DNA of 64,000 nt from Tridacna crocea. Its lineage: Eukaryota > Mollusca > Bivalvia > Cardiida > Cardiidae. Each line of letters opens with the position of its first letter. Within the stretch, counting starts at the first letter, position 1. The stretch is taken from positions 28,968,427 to 29,032,426 of the forward strand of contig OX031065.1 of NCBI GenBank assembly GCA_943736015.1, read 5' to 3'. Below are positions 20,282 to 30,623 of this stretch, in pieces. The notes beneath the pieces were generated by a model. The model was not told the origin of the DNA. It saw only the letters and a list, made by a program, of their open reading frames with translations, and ran no database searches. Position numbers and translations under genes: made by a program.

Positions 20282-20979
20282 TCTGATTGGTGATTACAGC
20301 ACAATGGTGAACCAAATAGATCTTGGTGCACTTGGAAAAGGAGCTGAACACATCTTGGAATGAAAACATTCAAAAGTGTAAAAATATGAAAAACTGACCA
20401 TTTTTCAGGACTTTGGGAACATGTTACAAAGAGAGTCTAATGCATGGCAGAGTAAGAACTTCTTTTTCAATGATTTTTTTTTTCACCTTAAATGGCTTTG
20501 GGTTGACTAGAAAGCGTAATGGAGCCCGAAAAATGAATTAGGTTTCTTGCAAAGTTTAATTTCTGCAATATGTTGTTGTTTACTGCGGAAAGGTCGGTAT
20601 ATATGACTGAATTCAAAGTAGGGAGATTTAAAAATAAACCTAAAAAAAGAAGCCATTGCTCAATTGAGCAATGTTTTCTTTTTCCAATATGATTTCAACT
20701 CCAATGGTTTGTGTAATTGGGTAGTTTTCCGCACTGTAACAACTTACCCCGGTACATGTACCAACGTTCCCCATATACGGGGTATGTTGATACAAAATTT
20801 TTGGTACACAAATTGGTGGCCTGTTGGTTTCCTACGTACTTTATGTATTTTTTAATGTGTTTATAAGATTGGGCTAAGCGAAATCTCTCTGAAAATACCC
20901 AAGAATTTGTATTTGGACGGTAAACTTGGCGTTGACAGGTCATAAAAGAAAAAGTGTAACAACCGGCCCCGGTCTCCCC
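20282..20979 (+). other. 3' non-coding part of the pogo-type element
   Basis: No coding domain seen. Holds inverted subterminal motifs at 20,736-20,750 and 20,956-20,970 and the right inverted repeat. Confidence 0.6.
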
Positions 20980-20985
20980 TATAGG

Positions 20986-21106
20986 CTTGACTGCATCAGC
21001 GGACTGTATAGATCAAAGATCAGGCTGCACGCTCTATGTAGTCTGATCTTGATCTATGCCGTCCACAAAAGTCTCTGCTTTCGCCTAAGGCGCCGAAAGG
21101 GTTAAG
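20986..21106. mobile_element. GATC-palindrome MITE (family C)
   Basis: Paralogue of 6,965-7,085, directly right of the transposon. Confidence 0.7.
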
Positions 21107-21192
21107 CTTACTTGGATAGAGTTAAAAGATAGATCTAGAGCGCTCTAGTTCCGGTAAACTGTTTGTTCAAATCGTCGACAGAGGTTCGATGT

Positions 21193-21735
21193 CTAAGGCG
21201 CGTAAAAACGAAAACTTCAAAGTGCCATATATAATGAAAGTTGCCTTTGTGGTCTGTGTAGATAATGATCAGATTGCACAGAACCTTCAATCTGATCTTT
21301 GATCTACAGCGTCCACTTTCCTCAGACTTTCTGAACAACTTTATGCAATTTTAAAACGTACCTTAATTGTTGGGAAAGTTTTTTTAGACTGAAGTTATCT
21401 CTTGTTTATTTGGCGCTCTATGGGTTTGTAACGGGAACGGTTTCATATTTATTGGGATTTATTTTAACTAAACATCATCTTCCTACATAAGCCATTGCAA
21501 TTTATGTTTTGAAGTTGAGCTATTAAATGACTTTCTATATTTAGTGATATATGTCGGTATCGTTATTGAATGAAAACGTAGTTTTGTTTGTAAGTTTGCA
21601 TTAAGTTATCGTAGTGGTTATCATTAACTCATTAATTTCATTTACTGAACATCTATTACCTCAATGATATCTGTTACCAAATGTTGCTTTTTTATTCTAG
21701 CACGATCTTACATTGAATTCCAAATTCAAATATTG
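21193..21735. other. Copy-2-only segment with a family C palindrome
   Basis: Flanks align with copy 1 (GTTCGATGTC.. and ..GGCGGTTATAA), where this ~0.54 kb is missing. It carries a GATC palindrome at ~21,235-21,320 and AT-rich sequence. No clean terminal repeats, so a deletion in copy 1 is as likely as an insertion here. Confidence 0.55.
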
Positions 21736-23147
21736 GCGGTTATAATTGACATGAAATAAACGGGAGACTACCTGCCGCATGTTAAGAAAATTAATAAGTC
21801 TAATAGATTTATTTTTCTGTCTGGTGGCATGTTCTTTTTAGAACGGTTAAAATTAACGATTTGATAATATGAACTGATTGAAATTCGTTACACCTAGATG
21901 GAAAATTATCGTTTGTCAAACGGATCGTCTCTACAGACGTTACCTTGTTTATTCGCACGCTGTTTTATGCTTGCTCTTGGCTAGCATTTTTTGTAAGGTG
22001 CACAGGCATATAAGGACCAGAGACAGGAAGAGGAGGTTCCATGTCCCGCCTTCTGCACATACAATGCACATAATGTAGCCGCAGTAATTTAGCACCTCCG
22101 GAAGTAGCTAAAGCGAGGTTTTGGGCGGAGTCTTTGTTTTGTAGGCGTACCATCCAATGGTATGCACGTACTCACGACGTGAAGCAGTTAGAAATAAGCC
22201 CTTTCCTCTCCAATAAGGGAGGCAACTGTAGCATTACTACTTACGAAATTTTGTACGAGTTGTTTCCCATTGACCATTAGCCGTTCATCAATTCTCTTGC
22301 AAGACTCTTATATTTTGAAAGAGTATCACCCCGGAACAAAAAGCAAAGCAAAAGTGCAGATATATGGACGAAAATAAGCGATAGTAGCAACAAATTAAAC
22401 AAATTAAGGAGAAAAAGCAACGTAAATTGGTGTTACAAGCAAAAATTGATGCGAAAGGAACAAACCGGAAATAGCAAATGAGCTTGGTAGAGAAGATAGG
22501 ACACTATTTCCATGATTTCTTTACGATTCTATGGGTGCCAATGGTTGTAAGTCGCATGTTTCTTTTTTAAAGTAAACACGGCGCCGTAAACACTTGTATA
22601 TCTTTGCATATGAACCATATCAAAGACAATAAAACTAAAAATGAACGAGATTCATTTGTTCAGTATCCGGATTATAGATATATTCGGATAAAAGTTTGAA
22701 TTGTGAGAGAAATTTGAAATATATTCAATACAACACTTTAAGTGAGTTGAAAAGAAAATAAAGAAAATAACATAATTGCAAGAGTTTGGTATAAATACAG
22801 TTGTAAAAACTTGTTTAGTATCGAATGGCAGTCATTTGAACAGCCAGTAATTTCGACACCCAGTCATTTCGACACATTTTGGTCATTTCGATCCCCGGTG
22901 GAAAAATGTTTGCAAACTTTGGTCATATCGACACCTAATTTTTTAGAGCACTTTTTAAACTCGACTTTTTATTATCAAATCATAATTAATGAAAATCCTA
23001 CAAAATATAATAAATGCCAAGACTAGACCACTTAAAAAAAAAGGTTTAGAAAACATATATCCTTCACACCTTCAAGATAAAAATGTATCTACATACGGTA
23101 CATGTACGTCCATTTTACCAAATCTGTAATTTACAGAAACCCTTAAA
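21736..23147. other. No gene seen; paralogous non-coding stretch
   Basis: Aligns with 7,195-8,585 including the TTTCGACAC short repeats at 22,840-22,940. Confidence 0.5.
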
Positions 23148-23815
23148 AAGAAGCCTTTTGAAAACATTTTGGGAAAAGGAGAAAATGCTGGTAACTACAA
23201 ACTACTTCTATATAAATTACCAAAACAATGAGAAATTTTTGTATCCCCCACCCCACACACACACAAAACGAATGTTTTCTGGGGTATACTGGAATCATCC
23301 TGTTTGTCTGTGTCTCTGTCTGTGTGTCTGTCCCTCTGTGTACAAAATACCAGTAATTTTGTGTCCCAAACTCCTACAGTTTTCCTTCAACTGTATTGAA
23401 ACTTTGCACATATATTAATCATTATATGGAAGATTTGCAATATGCCTTTTTCAAGTGTCAACTCTTCCTGGTTGAAGAATGATCTCCCCTTTAACTTGAC
23501 ACTCTTTTCTGTCAAAGGGCTGGTAGGGGTATTAAGTCACTTTAAGTGACAGCTCTAGTTTGACTTGCTGAAATAAAAAGGAATTGCAGACAACAAATGA
23601 AATGTAGTTCAAGCAATGAGATTTGTCTTTGACAGAGTCGAAAACATATTGGGAATGAAGTTCAAAAATGGGTGCAGTGTTTGATAGAAAAAAAAAAAAT
23701 GTCAGAAAAGGAGAAAATGCTAGTTCCCAATATTTTCTCGTTTCCACATTATTTTCAAAATACATTTTCCTAGAGGTAATCAAGGGTTAATGAATTTTTC
23801 TTTCCATCTTTGTAG

Positions 23816-24250
23816 TGTAATTATGGAAGTGAGGTGCAAAACGCAGAAACTAGTTTACCTCGTTGGAGAAGAGAGAAATCATCAAGCATGAGACAAAAAA
23901 ACCCTTAATATTTTTCGGGAAGAAGTTGTGAAGTATTTAACGAAAAAATGGGGGAAGAGTCTTCCACCATCCACACTCATTGTTTTTTTTTAAAAACAAA
24001 GAGAAATGGACCAGTGGTTCGGAAGATTACAGGGTTCAGACTAGCACACCAAAACACATGAGCCTGGATGAGACCCTTTATCGTTAATACTCAGACTTTA
24101 GATCAAGAAATATTGTTGTAAGTAGTAATATGCTTGTCAAGAAGGCAAAGAAACTCAGCTGTGAGCTGGGGATTCAGGATTTATCTTATTCCAATGGATG
24201 GCTGGCCAAATTTAAGAAACGCCATAGCATTGCAGCATCCAAACCTAAAT
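23816..24250 (+). pseudogene. Tigger/pogo-like (CENP-B HTH) exon, copy 2
   Basis: Same exon as 9,264-9,925 without the MITE, so the sequence across the site can be read: YSDFRSRNIVVSSNMLVKKA, then KKLSCELGIQDLSY and SNGWLAKFKKRHSI. This is close to the family pattern 'W..RSRNIPVSG..L..KA', confirming a CENP-B-type HTH. A homopolymer frameshift at ~23,983 and a stop near 24,083 remain. Acceptor (CTTTGTAG) and donor (AAATGTAAG) signals suggest it was once a separate exon. Confidence 0.72.
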
Positions 24251-24275
24251 GTAAGAATGTTTTTACTGGTTTTAA

Positions 24276-24496
24276 CCCATTACCACACAATCCATACTTT
24301 TGACAACCCTGAGAAAGAAGGCTTTGGAACATATTGTGGAAAAAGGAGAAAATGCTGGTAACCAGCATTTTCTCCTTTTCTCACAGCGTGTTCAACTCTT
24401 CACAAAACAAATTTCAAATTTTTAGTCATTTTTATCTTATCCCCTGCAAATGCTTTTGATTTTTACAAGCCTAATATATTGTTGTTTGGTAATGAG
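24276..24496 (+). mobile_element. PB-A MITE, 221 bp
   Basis: TTAA at 24,272-24,275 and 24,497-24,500. Confidence 0.86.
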
Positions 24497-24539
24497 TTAA
24501 TTCTTTATCTCGACCAAATTCCAATTGACTTTTTTTTTC

Positions 24540-24675
24540 ACCAGCATTTTCTCCTTTTCTCAAAATGTTTTGTACTCTTTACAAAACAAATTTCAAACTT
24601 TTAGTCACCTTTCTTTTGTTATCTGCAAATGCTTTTGATTTTGACAAACCTAAAATATTGTCGTTTAGTAATGAG
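24540..24675 (+). mobile_element. PB-A right half
   Basis: Paralogue of 10,239-10,373, beginning at the palindrome centre. Confidence 0.68.
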
Positions 24676-24714
24676 TTAACTCATCTCGACCAAATTCCTG
24701 TTTATTTTGTATAA

Positions 24715-24905
24715 CCCTTACCTTGATGATAGTCACTGCGATAGGATTCATTCCTCACCCATCGTTGACCATTGTTTTGATGATGAACATGTGGGAAAGT
24801 AGCCAGTGGCTTGGAAAGAAAATTATGCAAAGTACTGGTAAAAGAAACTACAGGAATGCATGGATAGGTGCACTGGCTGCTGCGATATAACTGAAATAAT
24901 GTTGT
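24715..24905 (+). mobile_element. SINE body, head missing
   Basis: Paralogue of 10,415-10,622. Confidence 0.6.
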
Positions 24906-24929
24906 AAACACCATTCGATCAATTATTAA

Positions 24930-25147
24930 CCCTTTACAAATCAATCCCTGGTTTTTATGACGCTGACATAGAATGCTTTTGAAAACATTGTGGGAAAAGG
25001 AGAAAATGCTGGTAACCTGCATTTCCCCTTTTCCCGCAATGTTTTCTACCCTGCTGGAAACAAATTTAATTTTTGAGTTACATTTATTTTGTTGTCTGCA
25101 AGTGCTTTCAGTTTGAATCAGTCTAAGATTTTATTGTTTGTTAAAGA
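24930..25147 (+). mobile_element. PB-A MITE
   Basis: TTAA at 24,926-24,929; right TTGA as in copy 1. Confidence 0.82.
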
Positions 25148-25258
25148 GTTGAAATGTCAGATTTAGCTGCAGGAACAGTCAAAATTTAAACGCCAATATG
25201 CTCTATCAACAGGAAAAATGAATATACTGACTTGATTTTGTTTTCATGATTTGTTTAA

Positions 25259-25479
25259 CCCTTTCTCAAACAATCTCTGGTTTTTACGGCCCTGAGACAG
25301 AAGCCTTTTGAAAACATTGTGAGAAAAGGAGAAAATGCTGGTAACGAGCATTTTTTCCTTTTCCCACAATGTTTTCTACTCTTCCTAAAACAAATTTCAA
25401 TTTTGGAGTCACATTAATTTTGTTGTCTGCAAATGCTTCCAATTTGGACAAGTCTAAAATTTTGTTGTTTGGTAAAGAG
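25259..25479 (+). mobile_element. PB-A MITE, 221 bp
   Basis: TTAA at 25,255-25,258 and 25,480-25,483. Confidence 0.87.
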
Positions 25480-25619
25480 TTAATCAATTGCCTATTGGAA
25501 GATTTTTATAAAATAAGTGTATAAATATGCATAAAACTGTATTTAGAAATAAATAGTTTATTTTATGACTTTTTTTCTGTATTTCCTATACTAGTTATCA
25601 TACAATCTCCACTTTTAAC

Positions 25620-25917
25620 AAAACCCAAGAAGGCTATTGAAAACAGTGCAAGCCTTCAAAAACACTGTGGGAAAAGAAGAAAATGCAGGTGGTGAGAAGA
25701 GAAGGTTGTTGAGAAAAGAGAAGGCTTTTGAAAATACTTAGTTTTGGAAAACATGTTGGGAAAAGAAAAAAATGCTGGTAACCAGCATTTTCTCCTTTTC
25801 CTACAATGTTTTCTACCTTACAGAAGACAGAAATTATTGTTTGAGCAGTAGTCAATTTGTCTTATATAATTGCTTTGAATTTGGTCCAGTCCATATAATT
25901 ATTGTTTGGTGAAAGGG
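25620..25917 (+). mobile_element. PB-A composite with repeated left arms
   Basis: Two left-arm fragments (~25,660, ~25,720) precede a complete palindrome at 25,747-25,812 and a right part ending GGTGAAAGGG. Confidence 0.65.
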
Positions 25918-26043
25918 TAAATCCTGTTGTAGAGATTTGCTGACAAAGGCTGTATTTTGCTGAAGTATGTAAGAGGAGGTCAAAGCTTTTGCCTGCCTCT
26001 CATATTTTATCTGTAAAAAGGTGAAAAAAGATGTTCTTTTTAA

Positions 26044-26485
26044 CTCCTTACCACACAATCCCACCTTTAAACCCTTTCCCAAACAACAAATTTTGGACCC
26101 TTCCAAACCGAAAGAGTTTGTAGACGACAATTTTAGATTAGAGAAAAATTGCAGAAAGTCCTCAAAAAGGGTAGAAAACACTGGGAAAAAGAGAAATTAC
26201 TCATTACGAGCAATTTCTCCTTTTCCCAAAGTTTTTTCAGAATACTTTTACTGCAGACACGTTAAAACCAGGGCTTGTTAGGGAAAGGGTTAATGACCAT
26301 GAGAAAGAAGCCTTTTGAAAACATTGTGGGAAAAGGAGAAAATGCTAGTAACCAGCATTTTCTCCTTTTCCCACAATTTTTCCAACCTTCAAAAAACAAA
26401 TTTTGAATTTTGAGTCACTTTAATTTTTGTCGTCTGAATGTGCTTTCAGTTTCGACTCGTTTGAATTTTGTTGTTTGGTAAAGAT
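26044..26485 (+). mobile_element. PB-A MITE hosting a nested PB-A' element
   Basis: Outer TTAA at 26,040-26,043 and 26,486-26,489. The outer left end (CTCCTTACCACACAATCCCA) is split from its continuation (TGACCATGAGAAAGAAGCC) by an inner element with its own TTAA pair. Confidence 0.85.
26071..26289 (-). mobile_element. PB-A' MITE nested in a PB-A MITE
   Basis: TTAA at 26,067-26,070 and 26,290-26,293; ends CCCTTTCCC/GGGAAAGGG; apex ACTCATTACGAGC as in 9,552-9,771. Confidence 0.85.
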
Positions 26486-26600
26486 TTAAAGTCAGGATAT
26501 TCGGCTAGCTGCCGGTGTAGCAAGATGTCCAGTTTATGTTGATGTTTCTCTTACTCTTCCCAACTCTCTAAAAGTACAGCTTAGCCCTGAAACTCCTTTA

Positions 26601-26933
26601 CCCTTTACCAAACAATCCCTGGTTTTTACTACCTTGAGATAGAAGTCTTTTAAAAACATTGTGGGAAAAAGAGAAAATGCTGGTAACCAGCATTTTCTCC
26701 TTTTCCCACAATGTTTTCGACCCTGCTGGAAACTGATTTATTTACTTTTATGAAGTCTTTTGAAAAACTTGTGGGAAAAGGAGAAAATGCTGGTAACCAG
26801 CATTTTCTCCTTTTCCCACAATGTTTTCGACCCTGCTGGAAACTGATTTCAATTTTTGAGTTCTACAATTATTTTGTCGTCTGCAAATGTTTTCAATTTA
26901 GACCAGTCTAAAATTCTGTTGTTTGGTAAAGAG
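26601..26933 (+). mobile_element. PB-A MITE with two hairpins (333 bp)
   Basis: One left end and one right end (TTAA at 26,934-26,937) enclose two complete palindromes, 26,658-26,722 and 26,761-26,826, separated by ~35 bp. The unit from GAAGTCTTTTGA to the GAAACTGATT after the hairpin is duplicated. Confidence 0.82.
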
Positions 26934-26937
26934 TTAA

Positions 26938-27430
26938 TGTACAGGGCTTGAGAAAAAAGATGTCACTGGTTCAAATCTCCAGCTTAGCCTCTTTCTCTGG
27001 GAAAATATGTGACCCGTCATGCAAAAAGGGACCATCTTGGGTTTCTGTACATGAATTATTTGAAAACAGATCAATGATAGTGCAGTCAGTTTAAGTTGAT
27101 ATTTATAAATGATTGTACAACAAGGTACAATGACCACTTTTCATACAGAGAACGTCATTAAAGCAATTTGTGCAGTCTGATCAGGGTTGACACTTTTCAC
27201 AGTTCCCAGAAAGTCCCTTTTTGTGTGATGGGTCACGTATATGATAGTCACTGCAACTGGATTTTTTTCTCTCTTCCTACTGATGACTGTTTAGATGATG
27301 CCACATCTGGTTGTGTGGGAAAGTAGCCAGTGACTAGGGAAGAACATTGTGCAAAGTACTAGAGAAGAGATACTAGGAAAGCATGGAGAGGTGAAGTGGC
27401 TGCTGTGGTTTCATTGAAAATGTTGGAATG
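26938..27430 (+). mobile_element. tRNA-derived SINE, interrupted
   Basis: Head with B-box-like GGTTCAAATCTCCAGC (26,969-26,984), body resuming at TATGATAGTCACTGCAACTG (27,240 on). A 230-bp family D element with TA duplication splits it. Confidence 0.68.
27008..27237. mobile_element. Family D MITE (TGTGACCCGTCA ends), TA target
   Basis: Inverted ends TGTGACCCGTCATGC and GTGTGATGGGTCACG, extended by GGGAC/GTCCC. TA at 27,006-27,007 and 27,238-27,239. The uninterrupted SINE sequence shows the pre-insertion site. Confidence 0.8.
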
Positions 27431-29020
27431 GTGCTAACTGAAAAACAAATCTAGCAGACTACAAAACTGAATTTTTCAACATTGATAGAACTTCAGATGA
27501 CAAATGAAAAACAAAAAGGAAGTCCTTGGACATGTATAAGGGATTAGAAATGATTAGAAATGATTGTGACATGAAAAATGTCAGCCTTCATTTTTTTCTG
27601 TAATGTTTTCCAAATCATTCTTCTTCTGTGTTCATAAATCTGGGGATCATATATTAAAGGGTCAAACAGAATGAAATATAGATTCTAATAGAAATTTATC
27701 ATACTGTCATTGAATATATGCTTTTTTGACAGAATTTCTCATTTATTTAAATAATCTTCAGTGTACATAACTATGTGCATACATTATTTCCCCTGATTTA
27801 AATGTGATGAAAATGATTGATACATGGTCGTTTTCGTTACTTATTATACAATTTATTTACGATATCGAATCATACCTCTGATCAATCAATCCAATCAATT
27901 TTATCAATCCTTGAGAGTTTTATTGATATTGATTTCAATAAAATAAGGCTAGAATCTAAGTTTTAAGTGAGAACATTTCCGGCTTTACTACTTAAATTCG
28001 AACGAGAAAGGTTTCGATTTTTGAAAACGTTATTTTCAAAGTTATAAGGTTTTGTAGACCTCAAAATATTTCAAAATTATAGTTTTCAGGAACAAACTTA
28101 ATTTTGTTCGATATATCAACTGGATTTTTATCTCTTTTCGTCATGCATCCGACTGTCAAGGGGCGTTACTCCTGCTTCTTCTTCATGATCAAAAGGAGAC
28201 CACTTATACAAAAATAAACCAAACTCTGTAATGAATACTCTCCCTTCAATCGAAAAGGTATTCCTTTGCTTAGTGGGTTGACTTTTAAGCCAATATTCGA
28301 ACAATATGTCTCTGTTTCTTCCAAACTATTAATTCCACACAATGGGTTTCCTAACGCCTCGATTAAGCAAGTTAAGGGTTAAAAATTAGACAGGACTAGG
28401 TTGACGTCGTATAACCTCTGTACATCACATGTTTAAATTTGACAGTCTTTCATTTTTTAAGGTTCTTTTATATATGTACAAGCAATATTTTCTGTTCTCC
28501 CGTTTATATTTTTTTTCCTTTTCCCCTTTTCTAATATGCTAATTCTAATTCGTTATAAAGAACTCGGTTAAATGCCACTTTTAGTTCGCTATAAAGAGTA
28601 TCGGTTGATCGATCGATAAATTGAATGGATGAATGAATGAATTGATGGATTAGTGTTTACACCGCTTTCAACAATACCTCAGTCAGTTTCTGTACAGTGA
28701 CAGCTCTCATATTCATCTTCGATATTTTATAAAATTTAATTATTAGTTGACTTGCCTGGCATCATACATCACTGAGATGCATCAAGCCTCCTTTTGTCAT
28801 AACATGACTCAAGGTATAATATGTCGTAAAACTTTACATCATGTGTTTGTAAATTGCACATTAGACTATGTGTAAACTGGAGGCTATAATTTGCTTATAG
28901 GCCTAAATATAGGAGAGTTTGGACTTTGATTGCAGTGTACAAGGACTATTTATGATCTATTGTAATAAAAAGCAACTTTGTCGTTTGTATCATGTGATCG
29001 TAGATTGAGATGAGGAGTAT
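27431..29020. other. Non-coding stretch with two paralogous blocks, no gene seen
   Basis: 27,640-28,075 resembles 6,170-6,830; 28,075-28,360 resembles 42,535-42,815. Reading frames in the second block are open on one copy but broken on the other, so it is probably not coding. Confidence 0.55.
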
Positions 29021-29021
29021 T

Positions 29022-29250
29022 TGTGACTCGTCACGCGAAAATGAAAACAGATCAAAGATCGTGCATGTCAGTGTAAGTTGATAGTTCAAAAATTATTGAA
29101 TAACAAGGTAGAATGACCATTTTTCATACAGGAAATATCATAAAAACGAGAAGTGTCGATCCCCGTCAGCTTGCGCAATCCGCGCAGTCTGACCAGGGTT
29201 GACACTTTTCACAGTTCCCAGGTGGTCCCATTTTACGTGACGGGTCACAA
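29022..29250. mobile_element. Family D MITE
   Basis: TGTGACTCGTCACGCG at left and ACGTGACGGGTCACA at right, with an inner palindrome around TCAGCTTGCGCAATCCGCGC. Confidence 0.75.
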
Positions 29251-29292
29251 TTATAAACTGATGGCTATATTTTATCAGGCTATAGTAGAACG

Positions 29293-29505
29293 AGAAAATT
29301 TTGGACTTTTCCAAACTGATAGCATTTGCAGACAACAAATTACAATTGGATTGTAAGATGGGATTTGTCTTGAAAAGAAAGGGGGAAAAAATGTGGGAAA
29401 AGGAGAAAATGCTGGTTAATAGCATTTTCTCCTTTTCCCGCGATATTTCCAAAAACACCAGTCCCAAGGGCCGTAAAACGCAGGGATTGTTTGTTAAAGG
29501 ATTCA
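29293..29505 (-). mobile_element. PB-A MITE, diverged
   Basis: Minus orientation with AAAATTTTGGACTTTTCC at left and GTTTGTTAAAGG at right; hairpin 29,391-29,447. Confidence 0.72.
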
Positions 29506-29666
29506 ATAGTGGAAAAACTCGGTATATGTGAATCATCATGGATACTGTACACACAGGTAAAATATCATTTGTTTCTTTGCAGTTAGAAATCAATTATTTC
29601 AATGACATATTTTTATCTTTAAGGACTTAGTCCCATGTACACATTTATCTATACTTATCTATTTAA

Positions 29667-29883
29667 ACTCTTTATCAAACAACAACAATTTTAGACTGGT
29701 CCAGACTGAAGGCAATTGCAGACGCCAAAATAAAAGTGACTGAAATATTAAAATTTCCAGCAGGGTTGAAAATTTTGTGGGAAGAGGAGAAAATGCTGGT
29801 TACCAGCATTTTCTCCCTTTCCCACAATCTTTTCAAAAGGCCTCTATCTCAGTGTCACAAAAACCAGTGTTTGTTTAGTAAAG
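29667..29883 (-). mobile_element. PB-A MITE
   Basis: TTAA at 29,663-29,666; right duplication lost. Hairpin 29,768-29,835. Confidence 0.8.
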
Positions 29884-29994
29884 GTTTCAGTTTAAATAAA
29901 ATTACGTCAGTGAACATATCTACGGTGTTAAGAAAAAGTATTTACTTACTTTATCGTAAATAATGCATTGATGTAAATTTTTTCTTCACATGAT

Positions 29995-30285
29995 TTGTCA
30001 GTGTAGTGTTTAACGCAGTTTTCAACATTATTTCTGATATATCGCTACGGTCAATGCACCTATCTATGCCTTCCGAAAACTTCTTCCACCAGTGTACTTG
30101 GTACAGTGTTCCTCCCAAACCACTGGCTGCTTTCCCACGTGAACACCGTTGGGACAATGCTCAGCGGCGAGGGAGGAATTGAATCCTGTTGCTATGACTA
30201 CAATCATATCTCAAAAAGTTGGTAGTGGGATTCGAGCCAGCGAGTCCCTTGTTTTCAATTCATACTCGCTGTCGACTGTGGCTTG
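29995..30285 (-). mobile_element. tRNA-derived SINE
   Basis: Minus-strand head with B-box-like GGCTCGAATCCC at ~30,225-30,240 and the shared body (CACCTATCTATGCC, GGCTGCTTTCCCACG). Confidence 0.68.
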
Positions 30286-30296
30286 TAGTGGCAAAG

Positions 30297-30470
30297 AATA
30301 TAGGACTCGTAGCCTGGAGGCCACGGGTTCGGGCCTCACTAGAAGTACCAGGCTTTTCGTTAGAGTACCCTTTGGCAAGGTACTTTAGAACCCAAGTAAC
30401 ACAGAAAACATTGCGAATGAAAATGTTGCATTGCGAATGAGAATGTTGAACTGGCTTTTTTAACCAGCAA
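30297..30470 (+). mobile_element. Second tRNA-like SINE fragment
   Basis: GGAGGCCACGGGTTCGGGCC resembles a tRNA arm with B box. A short direct repeat of CATTGCGAATGA(A/G)AATGTTG follows at 30,410-30,448. Different family from the previous entry. Confidence 0.45.
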
Positions 30471-30623
30471 GTAGTCAAAACTTTTCGAATGCATGGATTG
30501 TGATGGGGGAAAAAACATCGATTTTAAAGATCTAGAGACTGGAATTCAAAAGAAACATCAGAACAGTCTGTTTCAAAGGTTTTTGTTTTTGTTATTGTAC
30601 CAGAGACAGATAATGAAAATCAC

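Larger units (their letters stand above)
17203..20979 (+). mobile_element. Pogo-type (Tc1/mariner superfamily) DNA transposon, 3,777 bp, broken
   Basis: The ends GGGGAGACCGGGGC and GCCCCGGTCTCCCC are 14-bp perfect inverted repeats with imperfect extension. TA is duplicated at 17,201-17,202 and 20,980-20,981; copy 1 reads GATTGTATAGGC, the exact empty site. Subterminal motifs of the type GGGGC(A/T)A(G/A)TTGTTAC occur at 17,212, 17,229, 17,571, 17,594 and inverted at 17,612, 20,736 and 20,956; these are likely transposase-binding sites. Inside, in order and on the plus strand: DDE_1 transposase relic, OTU-like domain, Lys-rich stretch, PHD-like finger. A SINE lies at 18,100-18,390. No N-terminal DNA-binding domain is found. 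Stops and frameshifts show it is inactive. Confidence 0.92.
12200..25531 (+). repeat. Tandem segmental duplication, copy 2 (~13.3 kb)
   Basis: Collinear with 2,212-11,241. The extra length is explained by the pogo-like transposon (3,777 bp plus TA), one 221-bp MITE and ~0.55 kb at 21,193-21,735. The copies keep matching TTAA sites and matching decayed elements, so most MITEs were already in place before the duplication. Confidence 0.9.

Noticed and set aside
28075..28360. Minus-strand open frame in the conserved block as an exon
   Set aside because: The paralogous block at 42,535-42,815 has stops in every corresponding frame.
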